Assembly (NCBI GenBank): GCA_030168575.1
Contig: CP115555.1
Span: 1,426,001 to 1,490,000 of the forward strand
Direction: 5' to 3'
DNA: 64,000 nucleotides
Origin: Methanomassiliicoccales archaeon LGM-RCC1
GTDB lineage: Archaea > Thermoplasmatota > Thermoplasmata > Methanomassiliicoccales > Methanomethylophilaceae
Part shown: in pieces, positions 1 through 8,596 of the stretch
Layout: each line of letters begins with the position of its first letter
How positions within the stretch are numbered: the first letter of the stretch is position 1
Position numbers and translations under genes: made by a program
The notes under the pieces: generated by a model
What the model saw: only the letters and a program-made list of their open reading frames with translations
Database searches by the model: none
What the model was told of the DNA's origin: nothing

Positions 1-117
1 GTGGAAGAACTCGGACTTAACATACATCTCCGCAACCTTCTCCTGAAGGAGGCGCAGCTGCATCTTCTCGAGTTCCTCACGGGGCATCGTTTCGATCTTC
101 TCGTTCCAGAAAGCCAT
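1..117 (-). CDS. Phenylacetate-CoA ligase-like protein, N-terminal fragment cut by window edge
   Basis: Reading leftward from an ATG at 115-117, the 39 visible codons begin MAFWNEKIETMPREELEKMQ. This closely matches the start of the complete ligase at 1766-3064 (MFWNPKIECMPPEEMKKLQ), so this is the beginning of a second PaaK-family adenylate-forming ligase. The rest lies outside the window. Family members activate phenylacetate or other aryl acids to CoA thioesters. The 259-base upstream gap (118-376) is A/T-rich and is where its promoter should be. The family call is by similarity to the neighbour only; the substrate cannot be told. Confidence 0.7.
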   Translation of the reverse strand, partial: MAFWNEKIETMPREELEKMQLRLLQEKVAEMYVKSEFFH

Positions 118-376
118 CTTAAACACCAATGTCGTGTGCTATCACTTAGCACGGTACCCCTCTGTAATGATACTTTCAATATAAGGATTGCTGGAGTTTG
201 GACCCTTTCCATTATAAAAAGTGACTTTCCAAGAATTCAAACAAAAGCATTTTCTTATAGCTTTATTATTTGCTTAGTCAATTATAATAATATAGCTAAT
301 TACTTAATTAGCTAAATTTCAAAAAAAAGTGGCTAAGGGATGCAAGAAAACGTAATTTCTGAAGGTCCTGTAAGCT

Positions 377-1339
377 TTACGGCAGCGAAATGGAACCTGC
401 TACCCTGAGCTTTCCGCCCTCGAGATACATGATGATCGCCTTGTCACCGGGCTTGTGTATCATGTCGTCGTCCATCTCGAAAGTAACGTTAGCGGTCCTG
501 AAATCCGAACCATTGTCGACTGCAGTGATCCTGCAGGGCACCATCTGCATCCAGTGACCGATATGGACGACCATTCCCTCTTTGAGGGGCGAGGCCCAGA
601 ACTTGACGAGCGATACCTGTCCAGAAACGGAGCGGCTCATCTTGACTGAAGGATCGGTTGTGACCACAAATCCCCTGTCCAGCTCCTCTGATTCGATTCC
701 TCTGAGCGCAAGACCTACATGGTCCCCTTTGATTCCGTCCTGAGCATCAATGTCGTGCTTCTGGATGGACTTCAGGATGACCTCCTTCTTAGTGGGGAAG
801 ACGGTCATCTTATCGTGGACCTTGAAATATCCGTCTATGACTGAACCGAGAACGACAGTTCCTACGCCCTTGACGTTGAAGTGGCTGTCCACGGGACATG
901 ATCCGCATGTGCCGTCTCCGGCGGTCTTTGCCTGGGCCTTGGCCATGCCGATGAGCTCCTCCCTAAGTTTTATGGGATCGTCCTCACGAGGCTCATAGTG
1001 CTCAAGAGAGGTACCTGCGAGAAGAGGTGCCAGCTGTTCTGGCTGAATGTAATTCTGGAGGATGACGAATCCCTTGTCTATGCCCAAGGAGTCGACCATT
1101 ACGATGGTCTCCCCTAGGAAGGAATCGATCTTGTCAACCACCAGTACGACGAACTCTGACATCGCGACCGAGTAGAAAAGGGACGACAGTTTCTCGGGGA
1201 ATTTGGAGGGCTCTATGAGGGTGAACGAGTCGTGCCCGTCCTTGTACTCATAGAAGGTCATGTCAGTGACTGTGCCCTTCTTACCGATCTTTCCTGCGTA
1301 ATCCTTTGCTCCCAGTACCGCGATGTTCAGGTTCCCCAT
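377..1339 (-). CDS. EF-1A/EF-Tu-like paralogue with degenerate GTPase domain
   Basis: 320 residues laid out like a shortened translation factor: a G-domain-like N-terminus (1-120), a linker, then beta-barrel EF-Tu domain 2/3-like segments. The N-terminal loop reads GAKDYAGKIGKKGT where a true factor has GHVDHGKT, and no NKxD motif is visible, so GTP binding is probably lost. The central part has a GTVVLGSVIDGYFKVHD strand pattern typical of EF-Tu domain 2. Similar non-GTPase EF-Tu domain 2 proteins occur in methanogens; their role is not established. It is the last gene of a three-gene leftward run (ligase, ACT protein, this), four bases after the ACT gene. Ends in TAA. Confidence 0.65.
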   Translation of the reverse strand: MGNLNIAVLGAKDYAGKIGKKGTVTDMTFYEYKDGHDSFTLIEPSKFPEKLSSLFYSVAMSEFVVLVVDKIDSFLGETIVMVDSLGIDKGFVILQNYIQPEQLAPLLAGTSLEHYEPREDDPIKLREELIGMAKAQAKTAGDGTCGSCPVDSHFNVKGVGTVVLGSVIDGYFKVHDKMTVFPTKKEVILKSIQKHDIDAQDGIKGDHVGLALRGIESEELDRGFVVTTDPSVKMSRSVSGQVSLVKFWASPLKEGMVVHIGHWMQMVPCRITAVDNGSDFRTANVTFEMDDDMIHKPGDKAIIMYLEGGKLRVAGSISLP

Positions 1340-1343
1340 TTAA

Positions 1344-1766
1344 TCAAATCTCCGATTCGGACACCATCTTGATGCCCTGTTTGCCGATGACATCGACGGC
1401 CTTCTCAGGGTCATCAACCCTGATGAAGAATATCGCCTTGTCATTGTAGGAATAGGCGTAACCATACTCAATGTTTATATTAGCCTTTCCCAGGGCATCG
1501 GCGGACTGGAATAGGGCACCGGGAGTGTCATCCAGATAGACTCCGATCATATCCGTCTTCTTGACGATGATGCCTTTGGCCTTCAGCTTGTCGTAGGCAT
1601 CGTCGGGGTTCTCAACGATGGTCCTCAGGATACCGAACTCTGTGGACTCGGCTAGATTGAAGGCCCTCATGTTGACGTTGCATTCCTTGAGCACCGATGA
1701 TATGTACGCCAGGCGTCCGGGCTCGTTGTTGACGAATATTGAAAGCTGCTTGATTATGTTGGACAT
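1344..1766 (-). CDS. Tandem ACT-domain protein
   Basis: 140 residues forming two ACT domains (about 4-68 and 71-135); each opens with the ligand-loop pattern, NEPGRLAYISSVL in the first and DTPGALFQSADAL in the second. ACT domains bind amino acids as regulatory ligands. The gene overlaps the end of the PaaK-like ligase by four bases (ATGA), so the two are translationally coupled. Family knowledge: stand-alone double ACT proteins commonly sit beside phenylacetate-CoA ligase and indolepyruvate oxidoreductase genes. The likely role is amino-acid sensing that tunes the neighbouring aryl-acid pathway; this is inferred from context. Confidence 0.8.
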   Translation of the reverse strand: MSNIIKQLSIFVNNEPGRLAYISSVLKECNVNMRAFNLAESTEFGILRTIVENPDDAYDKLKAKGIIVKKTDMIGVYLDDTPGALFQSADALGKANINIEYGYAYSYNDKAIFFIRVDDPEKAVDVIGKQGIKMVSESEI

Positions 1767-3064
1767 CAGATCACCCTGTTGTCGATCACTCTCTTGGCCT
1801 TGCCCTCGAACCTGGGAAGTTCTCCGGGGGCTTTGAGCTCTACTGTGACGGCTATATTGAGGTATTTCTTTAAAGCGGATTCGATGTGGGCCCTGAGTTT
1901 GAGCATATCGTCCATGTTATCGCTGAAGGCATCAGGCTTGATCTCCACCTGGACCTTCATGTTGTCGAGGGCTCCATCCCTGGTCACATAGATCATGTAC
2001 TGGTCCCCTACCTCGGGGATCTGCATCAGAGTATACTCGATCTGGCTGGGGAACACGTTGATTCCACGAATGATCAGCATGTCGTCAGACCTTCCAGTGA
2101 TCCTAGCGATCCTCGGAGAAGTCCTGCCGCAGGGACAGGGATCGGTCATGATCTCAGTCATGTCCTTGATGCGGTACCTGACCAGAGGGAAGGCCTCTTT
2201 CTTGAGCATGGTAACGACGAGCTCTCCCTTTTGTCCAGCAGGCAAGACCTCCTCGGTCTCAGGATCGATGACCTCTATGTACATGATATCTGCATCGATG
2301 TGGATTCCATTGTGGCAAGGACAGTCGGTGAACATCGGACCGCCCTGCTCGGACGTACCGTAGATGTCGTATGCCTCCACTCCGGTCGCGTCCTCGATCT
2401 TCTTCTTCATCGCCTCGGACCAGGGCTCGGCTCCAAGGAAGGCGACCCTGAGCTTGGTGTCCCTCCTGAAGTCCACTCCCATCTTCTTGGCCACGTCGAT
2501 AAGGTGGATGAAGTATGATGGCGTGCAGGCGATGGCCGTGACGCCGAGGTCGAGCATTAGCTCGATCTGCCTTTCAGAGTTGCCTGTGCTGGCAGGAAGG
2601 ACGGTGGCACCGACCTTCTCTCCTCCGTAATGGAGTCCCAATCCGCCGGTGAACAGCCCGTATCCGTAACAGACCTGAAGTACGTCCTCGGGACCTACTC
2701 CTGCTCTTGTGAGGGATCTTGCCAATGCCTCTGTCCAGTATCCAAGGTCATTCTCGGTGTATCCCACGAGCGTGGGCTTTCCGGTGGTACCGGATGAAAC
2801 ATGGTACCTGACCACCTGGTTGTTGGGAACGGTAAACATCTTGGTCGGATAGTTGTCGCGCAGATCCTGCTTGAACATGAAAGGCAGCTTCGAGATGTCC
2901 TCGATGCACTTGATGTCCTCGGGCTTAACACCTTTGGACTCCATCCTGTCATGGTAGAACTGGTTGGACTCGTACAGTTTCGTGACGAGCGCTTTCAGTT
3001 CATCGTACTGGAGTTTCTTCATCTCCTCCGGTGGCATACATTCTATCTTCGGGTTCCAGAACAT
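1766..3064 (-). CDS. paaK: Phenylacetate-CoA ligase family protein
   Basis: 432 residues, usual family length. Adenylate-forming enzyme: acid + ATP + CoA gives acyl-CoA + AMP + PPi. Visible motifs are the phosphate loop VSSGTTGKPTL (about residue 90), YGTSEQGGP (about 240) and the C-terminal hinge region RITGRSDDMLIIRGINVFP (about 325). I chose the ATG at 3062-3064 because it aligns with the paralogue at 1-117 and follows GGGA at good spacing; an in-frame ATG two codons earlier (3070) is the alternative. First gene of an operon with the ACT and EF-like genes. In methanogens such ligases are thought to feed aryl-acetates into aromatic amino-acid synthesis. Confidence 0.85.
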   Translation of the reverse strand: MFWNPKIECMPPEEMKKLQYDELKALVTKLYESNQFYHDRMESKGVKPEDIKCIEDISKLPFMFKQDLRDNYPTKMFTVPNNQVVRYHVSSGTTGKPTLVGYTENDLGYWTEALARSLTRAGVGPEDVLQVCYGYGLFTGGLGLHYGGEKVGATVLPASTGNSERQIELMLDLGVTAIACTPSYFIHLIDVAKKMGVDFRRDTKLRVAFLGAEPWSEAMKKKIEDATGVEAYDIYGTSEQGGPMFTDCPCHNGIHIDADIMYIEVIDPETEEVLPAGQKGELVVTMLKKEAFPLVRYRIKDMTEIMTDPCPCGRTSPRIARITGRSDDMLIIRGINVFPSQIEYTLMQIPEVGDQYMIYVTRDGALDNMKVQVEIKPDAFSDNMDDMLKLRAHIESALKKYLNIAVTVELKAPGELPRFEGKAKRVIDNRVI

Positions 3065-3110
3065 TTTCATTCCCAGCTTTGTTTTGGTTAATCCTCGATA
3101 TCCGAGCCCA

Positions 3111-3120
3111 TTATATAATG
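3111..3120 (-). promoter_or_regulatory. TATA box of paaK-ACT operon
   Basis: On the minus strand the sequence reads CATTATATAA, about 45-50 bases before the chosen paaK start. This matches an archaeal TATA element and leaves room for a short leader. No other A/T box lies closer. Confidence 0.5.
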
Positions 3121-3184
3121 TGCGATTGAATGAAAGCACTTTGGTAGATGCTACGAAATTCGTAAAAGGAAAGAAAGGGGGTTT

Positions 3185-3200
3185 GCTCCCTTTCGGGAGC
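3185..3200 (-). terminator. Hairpin after binding-protein gene
   Basis: Perfect 6-bp stem GCTCCC/GGGAGC with a four-base loop, nine bases past the stop of the leftward ABC operon. The following minus-strand sequence is A/C-rich with only a short T stretch, so termination strength is uncertain. Confidence 0.45.
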
Positions 3201-3209
3201 TTTGGTGTT

Positions 3210-4604
3210 TCAGTTAGGAATTTCCTCGAGGAAGAAATGGTCCATGTCGATGAGATCGGACAGATCCTTGGTTACGAAATGCTCGTAGTAGTAATCGAAG
3301 ATCTCCTTGTAGTCGATGTCACCGGAGCACTCCGGGTACAGCATGTTCAGGTAGAATGCTGTCTCAGCCAGGTACAGACCGCTGTTACAGGTCTCTCTTG
3401 CCATTCCGAGGTACTTGATGGTCACTCCGGAGTTCTTCATCATCTCAGCGATGGACTTGATTCCAGGAATGAGCTGCTTATCCTGCCTCAATCCGTCGTT
3501 CTCGTTGTAGATGATGTACATCTGTCCGTCTTTGGCGTACTTTCTGACGATCTCGTAGATCGCATCCTCGTCGAGTTTGTTGTAGACATCCTTCAATTCA
3601 AGGTTCTGTCCAGGAACGAGTGCCTTGGCGAACTCTCCGTGGTAGGTACAGGTGTTACCCTTTCCAGCGATGGTGTAGATTCCGGTCTCGACATATTTGG
3701 GTGAATCCCTGAACATGATGTAGGGGACCTTGTCAGCTTCCGTGATGTTTGCGACTGCCTTCTGGATGTCGTTCAGCACCTCGTCATGCCATGCAAGGTA
3801 CTCGTATGTCCTGTCCATATCTCCCTGAAGCAGGAATGCGAACATGACGATCGATCTGTCGATATCCTCTTTGGCGGAATCGTCTCCTCCTCCATCCTTG
3901 TCACAGGTGTTCATGTACATACAGTCGGTACTGGTTCCCTCGAAGAACTTCCTGGTGTCCTTGTCGGTGATGGTGTAACAGTATCCGGGGACATACACAT
4001 CGATCTTGTATTCGAGGACGTTCTCGAGATCGGGCTCCTCTTCCCATCCAAACGAGGGGAGAGTACCGTACTTGTCGTTGATCTTGTACCAATTCTTCTT
4101 CAGAATTGTGTCGTCAACCATTCCGACCTTGTCGATGAGACCAGTCAGATCCGCAAGGTAAGCTCCAGATGAGAATCCGATAGCGATGCTGTTGACAGGC
4201 CAGTGGACTGCAGAAATCTGGTGGTAGTTGTCAACGTAGTATACTGCCAGCTTCGTGTTGGCCTTAGCGTTGATGATACTCTTGACGTATGCGACATCCT
4301 TGGAATCGATATTTCCATCTGCATTCGCATCTGCAAGGACCGTCGCCTTGTTCTTTCCGCTAATTATTCCCTCAAGGTATGTCACGTCAGAGTTGTCCAG
4401 CTTGTCATCTTCATTTGCGTTTCCATACACCCAAAGCCTCGATGACTTAGAGGGGTATTCGGACTCCTTGAGTATCTTTCCGACCAGTTTTCCATCGTCG
4501 TCGGAGTCGCCACCGCCGTTTCCGCTCATGACAAAGTAAGCAGCTATTCCTGCTACTGCCACTACAGCCACGACGGCTATAACGATCATTGTCTTTTTAT
4601 CCAT
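3210..4604 (-). CDS. ABC transporter substrate-binding protein with N-terminal dockerin-like domain
   Basis: 464 residues. A membrane-anchoring N-terminus (about 5-27) is followed by a Gly/Asp-rich linker, then two Ca-binding dockerin-type repeats (about 58-75 and 88-110; DDKLDNSDVTYLEGII and DANADGNIDSKDVAYVKSII), then a periplasmic-binding domain of the iron-siderophore/cobalamin class. No lipobox Cys is visible, so it is probably held by the TM anchor outside the membrane. The gene lies 12 bases after the ATPase gene; with the FecCD-type permease it forms a complete importer. The dockerin fusion is unusual for a solute-binding protein: it may bind a cohesin-like partner or simply bind calcium. 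Substrate uncertain (ferric chelate, heme or corrinoid). Confidence 0.85.
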   Translation of the reverse strand: MDKKTMIVIAVVAVVAVAGIAAYFVMSGNGGGDSDDDGKLVGKILKESEYPSKSSRLWVYGNANEDDKLDNSDVTYLEGIISGKNKATVLADANADGNIDSKDVAYVKSIINAKANTKLAVYYVDNYHQISAVHWPVNSIAIGFSSGAYLADLTGLIDKVGMVDDTILKKNWYKINDKYGTLPSFGWEEEPDLENVLEYKIDVYVPGYCYTITDKDTRKFFEGTSTDCMYMNTCDKDGGGDDSAKEDIDRSIVMFAFLLQGDMDRTYEYLAWHDEVLNDIQKAVANITEADKVPYIMFRDSPKYVETGIYTIAGKGNTCTYHGEFAKALVPGQNLELKDVYNKLDEDAIYEIVRKYAKDGQMYIIYNENDGLRQDKQLIPGIKSIAEMMKNSGVTIKYLGMARETCNSGLYLAETAFYLNMLYPECSGDIDYKEIFDYYYEHFVTKDLSDLIDMDHFFLEEIPN

Positions 4605-4616
4605 TATATCACCTGA

Positions 4617-5384
4617 TTAAAGGGGATTCAGTACGATATGAGTCAACCCATCTATCTGGACGACTTTTGTATCAATACGGTAAACCGTTTTCATGTTCTC
4701 CTCTGTGAGAACATCCTGAACATTTCCGTCGGCGAATATCCTTCCTTGATGCATGAGGATAACGCGATCGGCGTATGCAGCGGTAATGTTGAGGTCGTGA
4801 CAGACCATTATGATGATGATCTGCTTCTCTTTAGCGTAGTCCTTGAGGAATCTCATGATCTCCATCTGATAACGGACATCCAAGTTGGATGTGGGCTCAT
4901 CAAGGATGAGGACCTTCGGATCCTGGACCAATCCACGTGCTATCGTGACACGCTGGGCCTGTCCGGCACTCAGCTGACTGATATCACGTTCACAGAGTTC
5001 GTCAAGATCGAGTAGCGTCACGACCTTTTCTACTATCTCGAGATCTTTCTCCGTAATGCTGTAACCTGAGACTGGTGCACGTCCTAGAAGGATTGATTCT
5101 AGCACCTTCATGGAGAAGGCACTGGACACACTATTGGGAACGTAAGCAATCTTCTTGGCTATGTCCAGACGGGACATGTCGGCCACGTTCTCGCCGTCGA
5201 TGTATACATTCCCTGCTGAAGGGATGTAGAGCTTGTTCAGAGTCTTGGCGATGGTGGTCTTACCTACACCGTTCGGACCAAGGATGCACACAAGCTCCGG
5301 CTTGTCGAAAGTCACGCTGACATCGTAGAGGATCTGCTTAGTTGGATACTTGAAATCCAGATTCTCCACCTTGAGTACTGTCAT
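4617..5384 (-). CDS. ABC transporter ATP-binding protein (FecE/BtuD type)
   Basis: 255 residues. Walker A GPNGVGKTT (about 36), signature LSAGQAQRV (about 138), Walker B VLILDEPTS and switch His in MVCHDLN are all intact. I chose the ATG at 5382-5384 rather than the GTG two codons upstream: it overlaps the permease stop as ATGA and has GGAGG seven bases before it. Energises the neighbouring FecCD-type permease for uptake of an iron chelate or corrinoid. Ends in TAA. Confidence 0.9.
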   Translation of the reverse strand: MTVLKVENLDFKYPTKQILYDVSVTFDKPELVCILGPNGVGKTTIAKTLNKLYIPSAGNVYIDGENVADMSRLDIAKKIAYVPNSVSSAFSMKVLESILLGRAPVSGYSITEKDLEIVEKVVTLLDLDELCERDISQLSAGQAQRVTIARGLVQDPKVLILDEPTSNLDVRYQMEIMRFLKDYAKEKQIIIIMVCHDLNITAAYADRVILMHQGRIFADGNVQDVLTEENMKTVYRIDTKVVQIDGLTHIVLNPL

Positions 5385-6514
5385 GCCCACGCCTCCTTCC
5401 TAGCTTTAAGGATCAGGAACAGGAACAGCGGACCTCCGATACAGGAAGTGACCACTCCAATCGGCAGTATGTTCGGTGCGACGATCGTCCTTGAGACAAT
5501 ATCAGCAACAACGAGCAACAGGGCTCCGACAATAGCGGATGAAGGTATGAGATAACGGTTGTCCGTTCCCACGAACACCCTTGCGATGTGGGGCGAGACC
5601 AATCCGACGAATCCGATGATTCCGGTAAAACTAACGATGGCTGCTGCCATGAGCGTAAGGACCAACATCATGAGCATCCTGCGGTTTTCCACATTGATTC
5701 CCAATGCTTTAGCACTCTCATCGCCGAGGCCCATGACATTCAACTGCTTAGATAGGGCCTGGAGGACGATTGAACCTGCGATCACAATGACAAGAATGAC
5801 GATCACGTTGCTGAAGTCTGTTCCGGATATGGATCCGACCATCCACTGATAAACAGCCGACATATCCTCGGGATGAGCCGAGATCATGAACAGCTGCGTC
5901 AGGGCATCGAACAGATACATCATACCGATACCGCATAGGATCATCACAGTAGGCGATGCAGTATGCAGTTTCGACATCATCAGAATGACGACGGCAGGGA
6001 TGACTGCGAACACGAATGCATTGATGACGATTCCTCCGCCGGCGATGATCTCGAAGCCTACGATGAGAGCCAGGGCCGCTCCGAATCCCGCTCCCGAGGA
6101 AATACCCATGGTGTATGGGTCGGCCAATGGGTTCTTCAGCATACCCTGCATGGTGGTTCCCGCGATTGCGAGACCGACACCGGCCAGCATGGCTGTGAGC
6201 ACCCTTGGGAGCCTGACTTCCGCAGCAATATGGTACTTTGTTATATCCGGAGGTTCAGCACCTGATATCCAATACCAAATGTTCTCATAAACCTCAGTAA
6301 ATGTGATGGTATAGGAACCGATAGTTATGGCGTACAATGCCGTAATTATCAGCAAAATTGTGGCGATTATGATGAAAAGAACCCTGTGACGAATAAGCTT
6401 TGAGTAGGACTCGCGGAAACGAACGGCCTCCTCTTTGCTCTTAATCATAGCAAGGACGTCTTCTGACGGGCTGCCTTTTTCGGTCATTTCACCATTTGGA
6501 CTGTTTCCATCCAT
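5381..6514 (-). CDS. FecCD-family ABC transporter permease
   Basis: 377 residues with a cytosolic N-terminal extension of about 45 and then about nine to ten hydrophobic helices. Family signatures RLPRVLTAMLAGVGLAIAG and ISFTG-like VSFTGIIGFVGLVSPHIAR are present; the latter includes the ATPase-contacting loop. It is the first gene of the importer operon (permease, ATPase, dockerin-binding protein) and is preceded by a TATA box. Transports a metal chelate or B12-like corrinoid; these methanogens depend on corrinoid methyltransfer, which makes B12 an attractive but unproven substrate. Confidence 0.9.
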   Translation of the reverse strand: MDGNSPNGEMTEKGSPSEDVLAMIKSKEEAVRFRESYSKLIRHRVLFIIIATILLIITALYAITIGSYTITFTEVYENIWYWISGAEPPDITKYHIAAEVRLPRVLTAMLAGVGLAIAGTTMQGMLKNPLADPYTMGISSGAGFGAALALIVGFEIIAGGGIVINAFVFAVIPAVVILMMSKLHTASPTVMILCGIGMMYLFDALTQLFMISAHPEDMSAVYQWMVGSISGTDFSNVIVILVIVIAGSIVLQALSKQLNVMGLGDESAKALGINVENRRMLMMLVLTLMAAAIVSFTGIIGFVGLVSPHIARVFVGTDNRYLIPSSAIVGALLLVVADIVSRTIVAPNILPIGVVTSCIGGPLFLFLILKARKEAWA

Positions 6515-6540
6515 GGTATCGAACTCTGATTCAATAAGTT

Positions 6541-6550
6541 GGATATATAG
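6541..6550 (-). promoter_or_regulatory. TATA box of ABC importer operon
   Basis: Minus-strand reading gives ACTATATATCC about 30-35 bases before the permease ATG. Good match in sequence and distance to an archaeal core promoter. Confidence 0.55.
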
Positions 6551-6600
6551 TCCATTATGATTGGCGGAGAAAGATTACCTGTATAGGACATTAGTCATAA

Positions 6601-7080
6601 TCAATTGACTAATCTGGCAGACAGGTTGTAATTCGAACCTGAAACAGTGAATTTCACCACTTTGCACAGGTCGCCTATGTAGAAAAGATACTCGACATCC
6701 CCTATCGATATCGACCATAAATCGTAAAGGGTCCCGTCCAATGATTCCTGACCTCTGTATGAATACATGCTAAGAGGGCGATCATTGATGTCGAAGAACA
6801 ATCCGACGCTGTTCTTGACCGTATGGCTGGCGGATGTGGCCTCGTATACGAATTGGTACAGGTACTCCCCTGCAGACTCTGGCCTATAGCTCGATTCCGC
6901 GCTACCTTCGCATTCCTCTCCAAACAGGATTCCAGTAACCTCGTACTCATGGGAATGGTCATGAGGATCTGGATTGTTGAACATGGCCATTTCGTACATG
7001 GCAAAGATCAGTATAGAGCCCATCATCATAACCATGACAAGCGCTATTGCGGTTGACTTGTTGCCGAAGCCACCTTCCAT
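6601..7080 (-). CDS. Small membrane-anchored extracytoplasmic protein, unknown function
   Basis: 159 residues from the ATG at 7078-7080, which follows AGGT; an upstream in-frame ATG at 7122 would add 14 residues with no better signal. One N-terminal hydrophobic helix (about 7-30) is followed by a polar, His/Asp-rich stretch (PDPHDHSHEYE) and a beta-rich domain, so the bulk is likely outside the cell. No family recognised. The anchor-plus-beta layout resembles the paired proteins at 26956-27770 and might indicate pilin-like subunits, but there is no clear class III signal peptide. Confidence 0.6.
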   Translation of the reverse strand: MEGGFGNKSTAIALVMVMMMGSILIFAMYEMAMFNNPDPHDHSHEYEVTGILFGEECEGSAESSYRPESAGEYLYQFVYEATSASHTVKNSVGLFFDINDRPLSMYSYRGQESLDGTLYDLWSISIGDVEYLFYIGDLCKVVKFTVSGSNYNLSARLVN

Positions 7081-7149
7081 ATTACCTGCAGCATCATCAA
7101 CATAAAAAGAGCCTGCGTTCAATCAAAACCAAATCCATCCATCTTCTAC

Positions 7150-7157
7150 AATAAATA
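7150..7157 (+). promoter_or_regulatory. TATA box of PPK2-type gene
   Basis: AATAAATA centred 27 bases before the ATG at 7180, with no Shine-Dalgarno sequence between. The geometry implies a leaderless transcript. Confidence 0.55.
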
Positions 7158-7179
7158 CGAAAATCCCGCTACGCATCAC

Positions 7180-8562
7180 ATGGACCTCCTAATCAGCAAG
7201 GAAAAAGCCACCACACTCACACAGTTGGAGCACGATTTAGCGGATAGGAAAATGGCCACGGTAATCCTCTTCGAGGGAGAGGGCGGTATGGCCATGTCGC
7301 ACATCGTGAACCAGATAGTTGCGATTTTTGAGCCAAGGAACATCAAATACCATTGCGTGAGCAACGCCAAGCTCCCATGGATCCAATACTGTCTCCTCAA
7401 TATCGCACCAAAAGGCACCATTTCAATCTTCGACAGAGGATGGTACACCGGAATCCTTTCTGACAAGGAGAGCAACCTCTCCCACAACATCAATCTCGCC
7501 AACTCGTTCGAGAGGTATCTGTACAACAACGGCGTCAATGTGATCAAGATCTTCCTGAACTTCGATGAGGACAAGCTGAAGAAGCACAAGAAATCCTATC
7601 CGGTGACTCTGGACGGCGAGGACGATGTCTTCAACGATCTCGGTCATATCAAAGAGTTCAACGTTTCCAAGAACAAGATCAGCAACCTCCTCGACCAGAC
7701 CAACAGCAAGTACGCGACTTGGGATATCATCGATATGGGCGACTACAAGGATACCGTCAAGAAGATCGCCGACCTTATCGAATTCAGATTCAACGACCTC
7801 CTTAAGATGCCCCGCCATCCGGAGAAGTTCGACATCATCGAGGCCTGCCCCAATCCCAGGGAGAAACTGGACTTCACGAAGACCATGAGCAAGGATGATT
7901 ACGAGAAGAAGCTTGCAAAGCTTCAGAAGAAGCTTGCTGAACTCCAAATAAAGCTGGCCAAGAGCGACAAGTCGATGGTTCTGGTCTTCGAGGGATGGGA
8001 TGCCGCTGGAAAGGGAGGATGCATCAAGAGGGTCACCCAAGCTCTGAACCCTCGCGGTTACAAGACATTCCCTGTCCCTGCCCCTACGGCCGAGGAGAAA
8101 TCCCACACACACCTCTGGAGATTCGCCAAGAGCGTACCGGACCCGGGGAAGATAGCGATCTTCGACAGGAGCTGGTACGGCAGGATGATGGTGGAGCCCA
8201 TTGAAGGATTCTGCAGCGAGCTCGAATACTCCCGCGCAGCGGGGGAGATCAACCTCTTCGAATCCTCGCTGGCCAAGAGCCATGTGATCTTCATCAAGTT
8301 CTGGATAGACATCACCAACGAGGAACAGCTCAAACGCTTCAATGACCGTGCTGCCGATCCCCTCAAACAATGGAAGCTGACCGATGAGGACTGGCGCAAC
8401 AGGGAGAAATGGGAGGTCTATGAGAAATACGTCAACAGCATGATCAAGCAGACCAACACCAGTTATGCTCCTTGGGTCGCTGTTGAATGCGTGGACAAGA
8501 GGTACGGAAGGATCAAGGTCCTCCAGACCATAGTCGATACTCTCAAGAAAGAGCTCGATTGA
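7180..8562 (+). CDS. Two-domain PPK2-family polyphosphate:AMP phosphotransferase
   Basis: 460 residues made of two tandem PPK2 domains. The C-terminal one is complete: P-loop EGWDAAGKGGCIKRV (about 271-285), FDRSWYGRMMVEP and a lid with RFNDRAADPLKQWKLTDEDW (about 387-406). The N-terminal one keeps the fold (IFDRGWYTGIL) but its loop EGEGGMAMS lacks the Lys-containing P-loop. This split is typical of class II PPK2, which makes ADP from AMP with polyphosphate. Convergent with ppk1 across a shared terminator, so synthesis and use of polyphosphate are encoded side by side. Confidence 0.88.
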   Translation: MDLLISKEKATTLTQLEHDLADRKMATVILFEGEGGMAMSHIVNQIVAIFEPRNIKYHCVSNAKLPWIQYCLLNIAPKGTISIFDRGWYTGILSDKESNLSHNINLANSFERYLYNNGVNVIKIFLNFDEDKLKKHKKSYPVTLDGEDDVFNDLGHIKEFNVSKNKISNLLDQTNSKYATWDIIDMGDYKDTVKKIADLIEFRFNDLLKMPRHPEKFDIIEACPNPREKLDFTKTMSKDDYEKKLAKLQKKLAELQIKLAKSDKSMVLVFEGWDAAGKGGCIKRVTQALNPRGYKTFPVPAPTAEEKSHTHLWRFAKSVPDPGKIAIFDRSWYGRMMVEPIEGFCSELEYSRAAGEINLFESSLAKSHVIFIKFWIDITNEEQLKRFNDRAADPLKQWKLTDEDWRNREKWEVYEKYVNSMIKQTNTSYAPWVAVECVDKRYGRIKVLQTIVDTLKKELD

Positions 8563-8571
8563 AACATAAAA

Positions 8572-8590
8572 ATGGGGGTTCGACCCCCAT
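8572..8590. terminator. Bidirectional terminator between PPK2-type gene and ppk1
   Basis: Perfect 8-bp stem ATGGGGGT/ACCCCCAT with a three-base loop, flanked by AAAA on the left and TTTTTT on the right. It lies between the two convergent stop codons and can serve both genes. Confidence 0.8.
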
Positions 8591-8596
8591 AGTTTT

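Noticed and set aside
1-315. Rightward 104-residue open frame at the left edge
   Set aside because: Its first third is antisense to the clear PaaK-like N-terminus at 1-117, and the rest runs through A/T-rich intergenic DNA.
7423-8370. Leftward 315-codon open frame
   Set aside because: Antisense shadow of the PPK2-type gene; no motif and no promoter.
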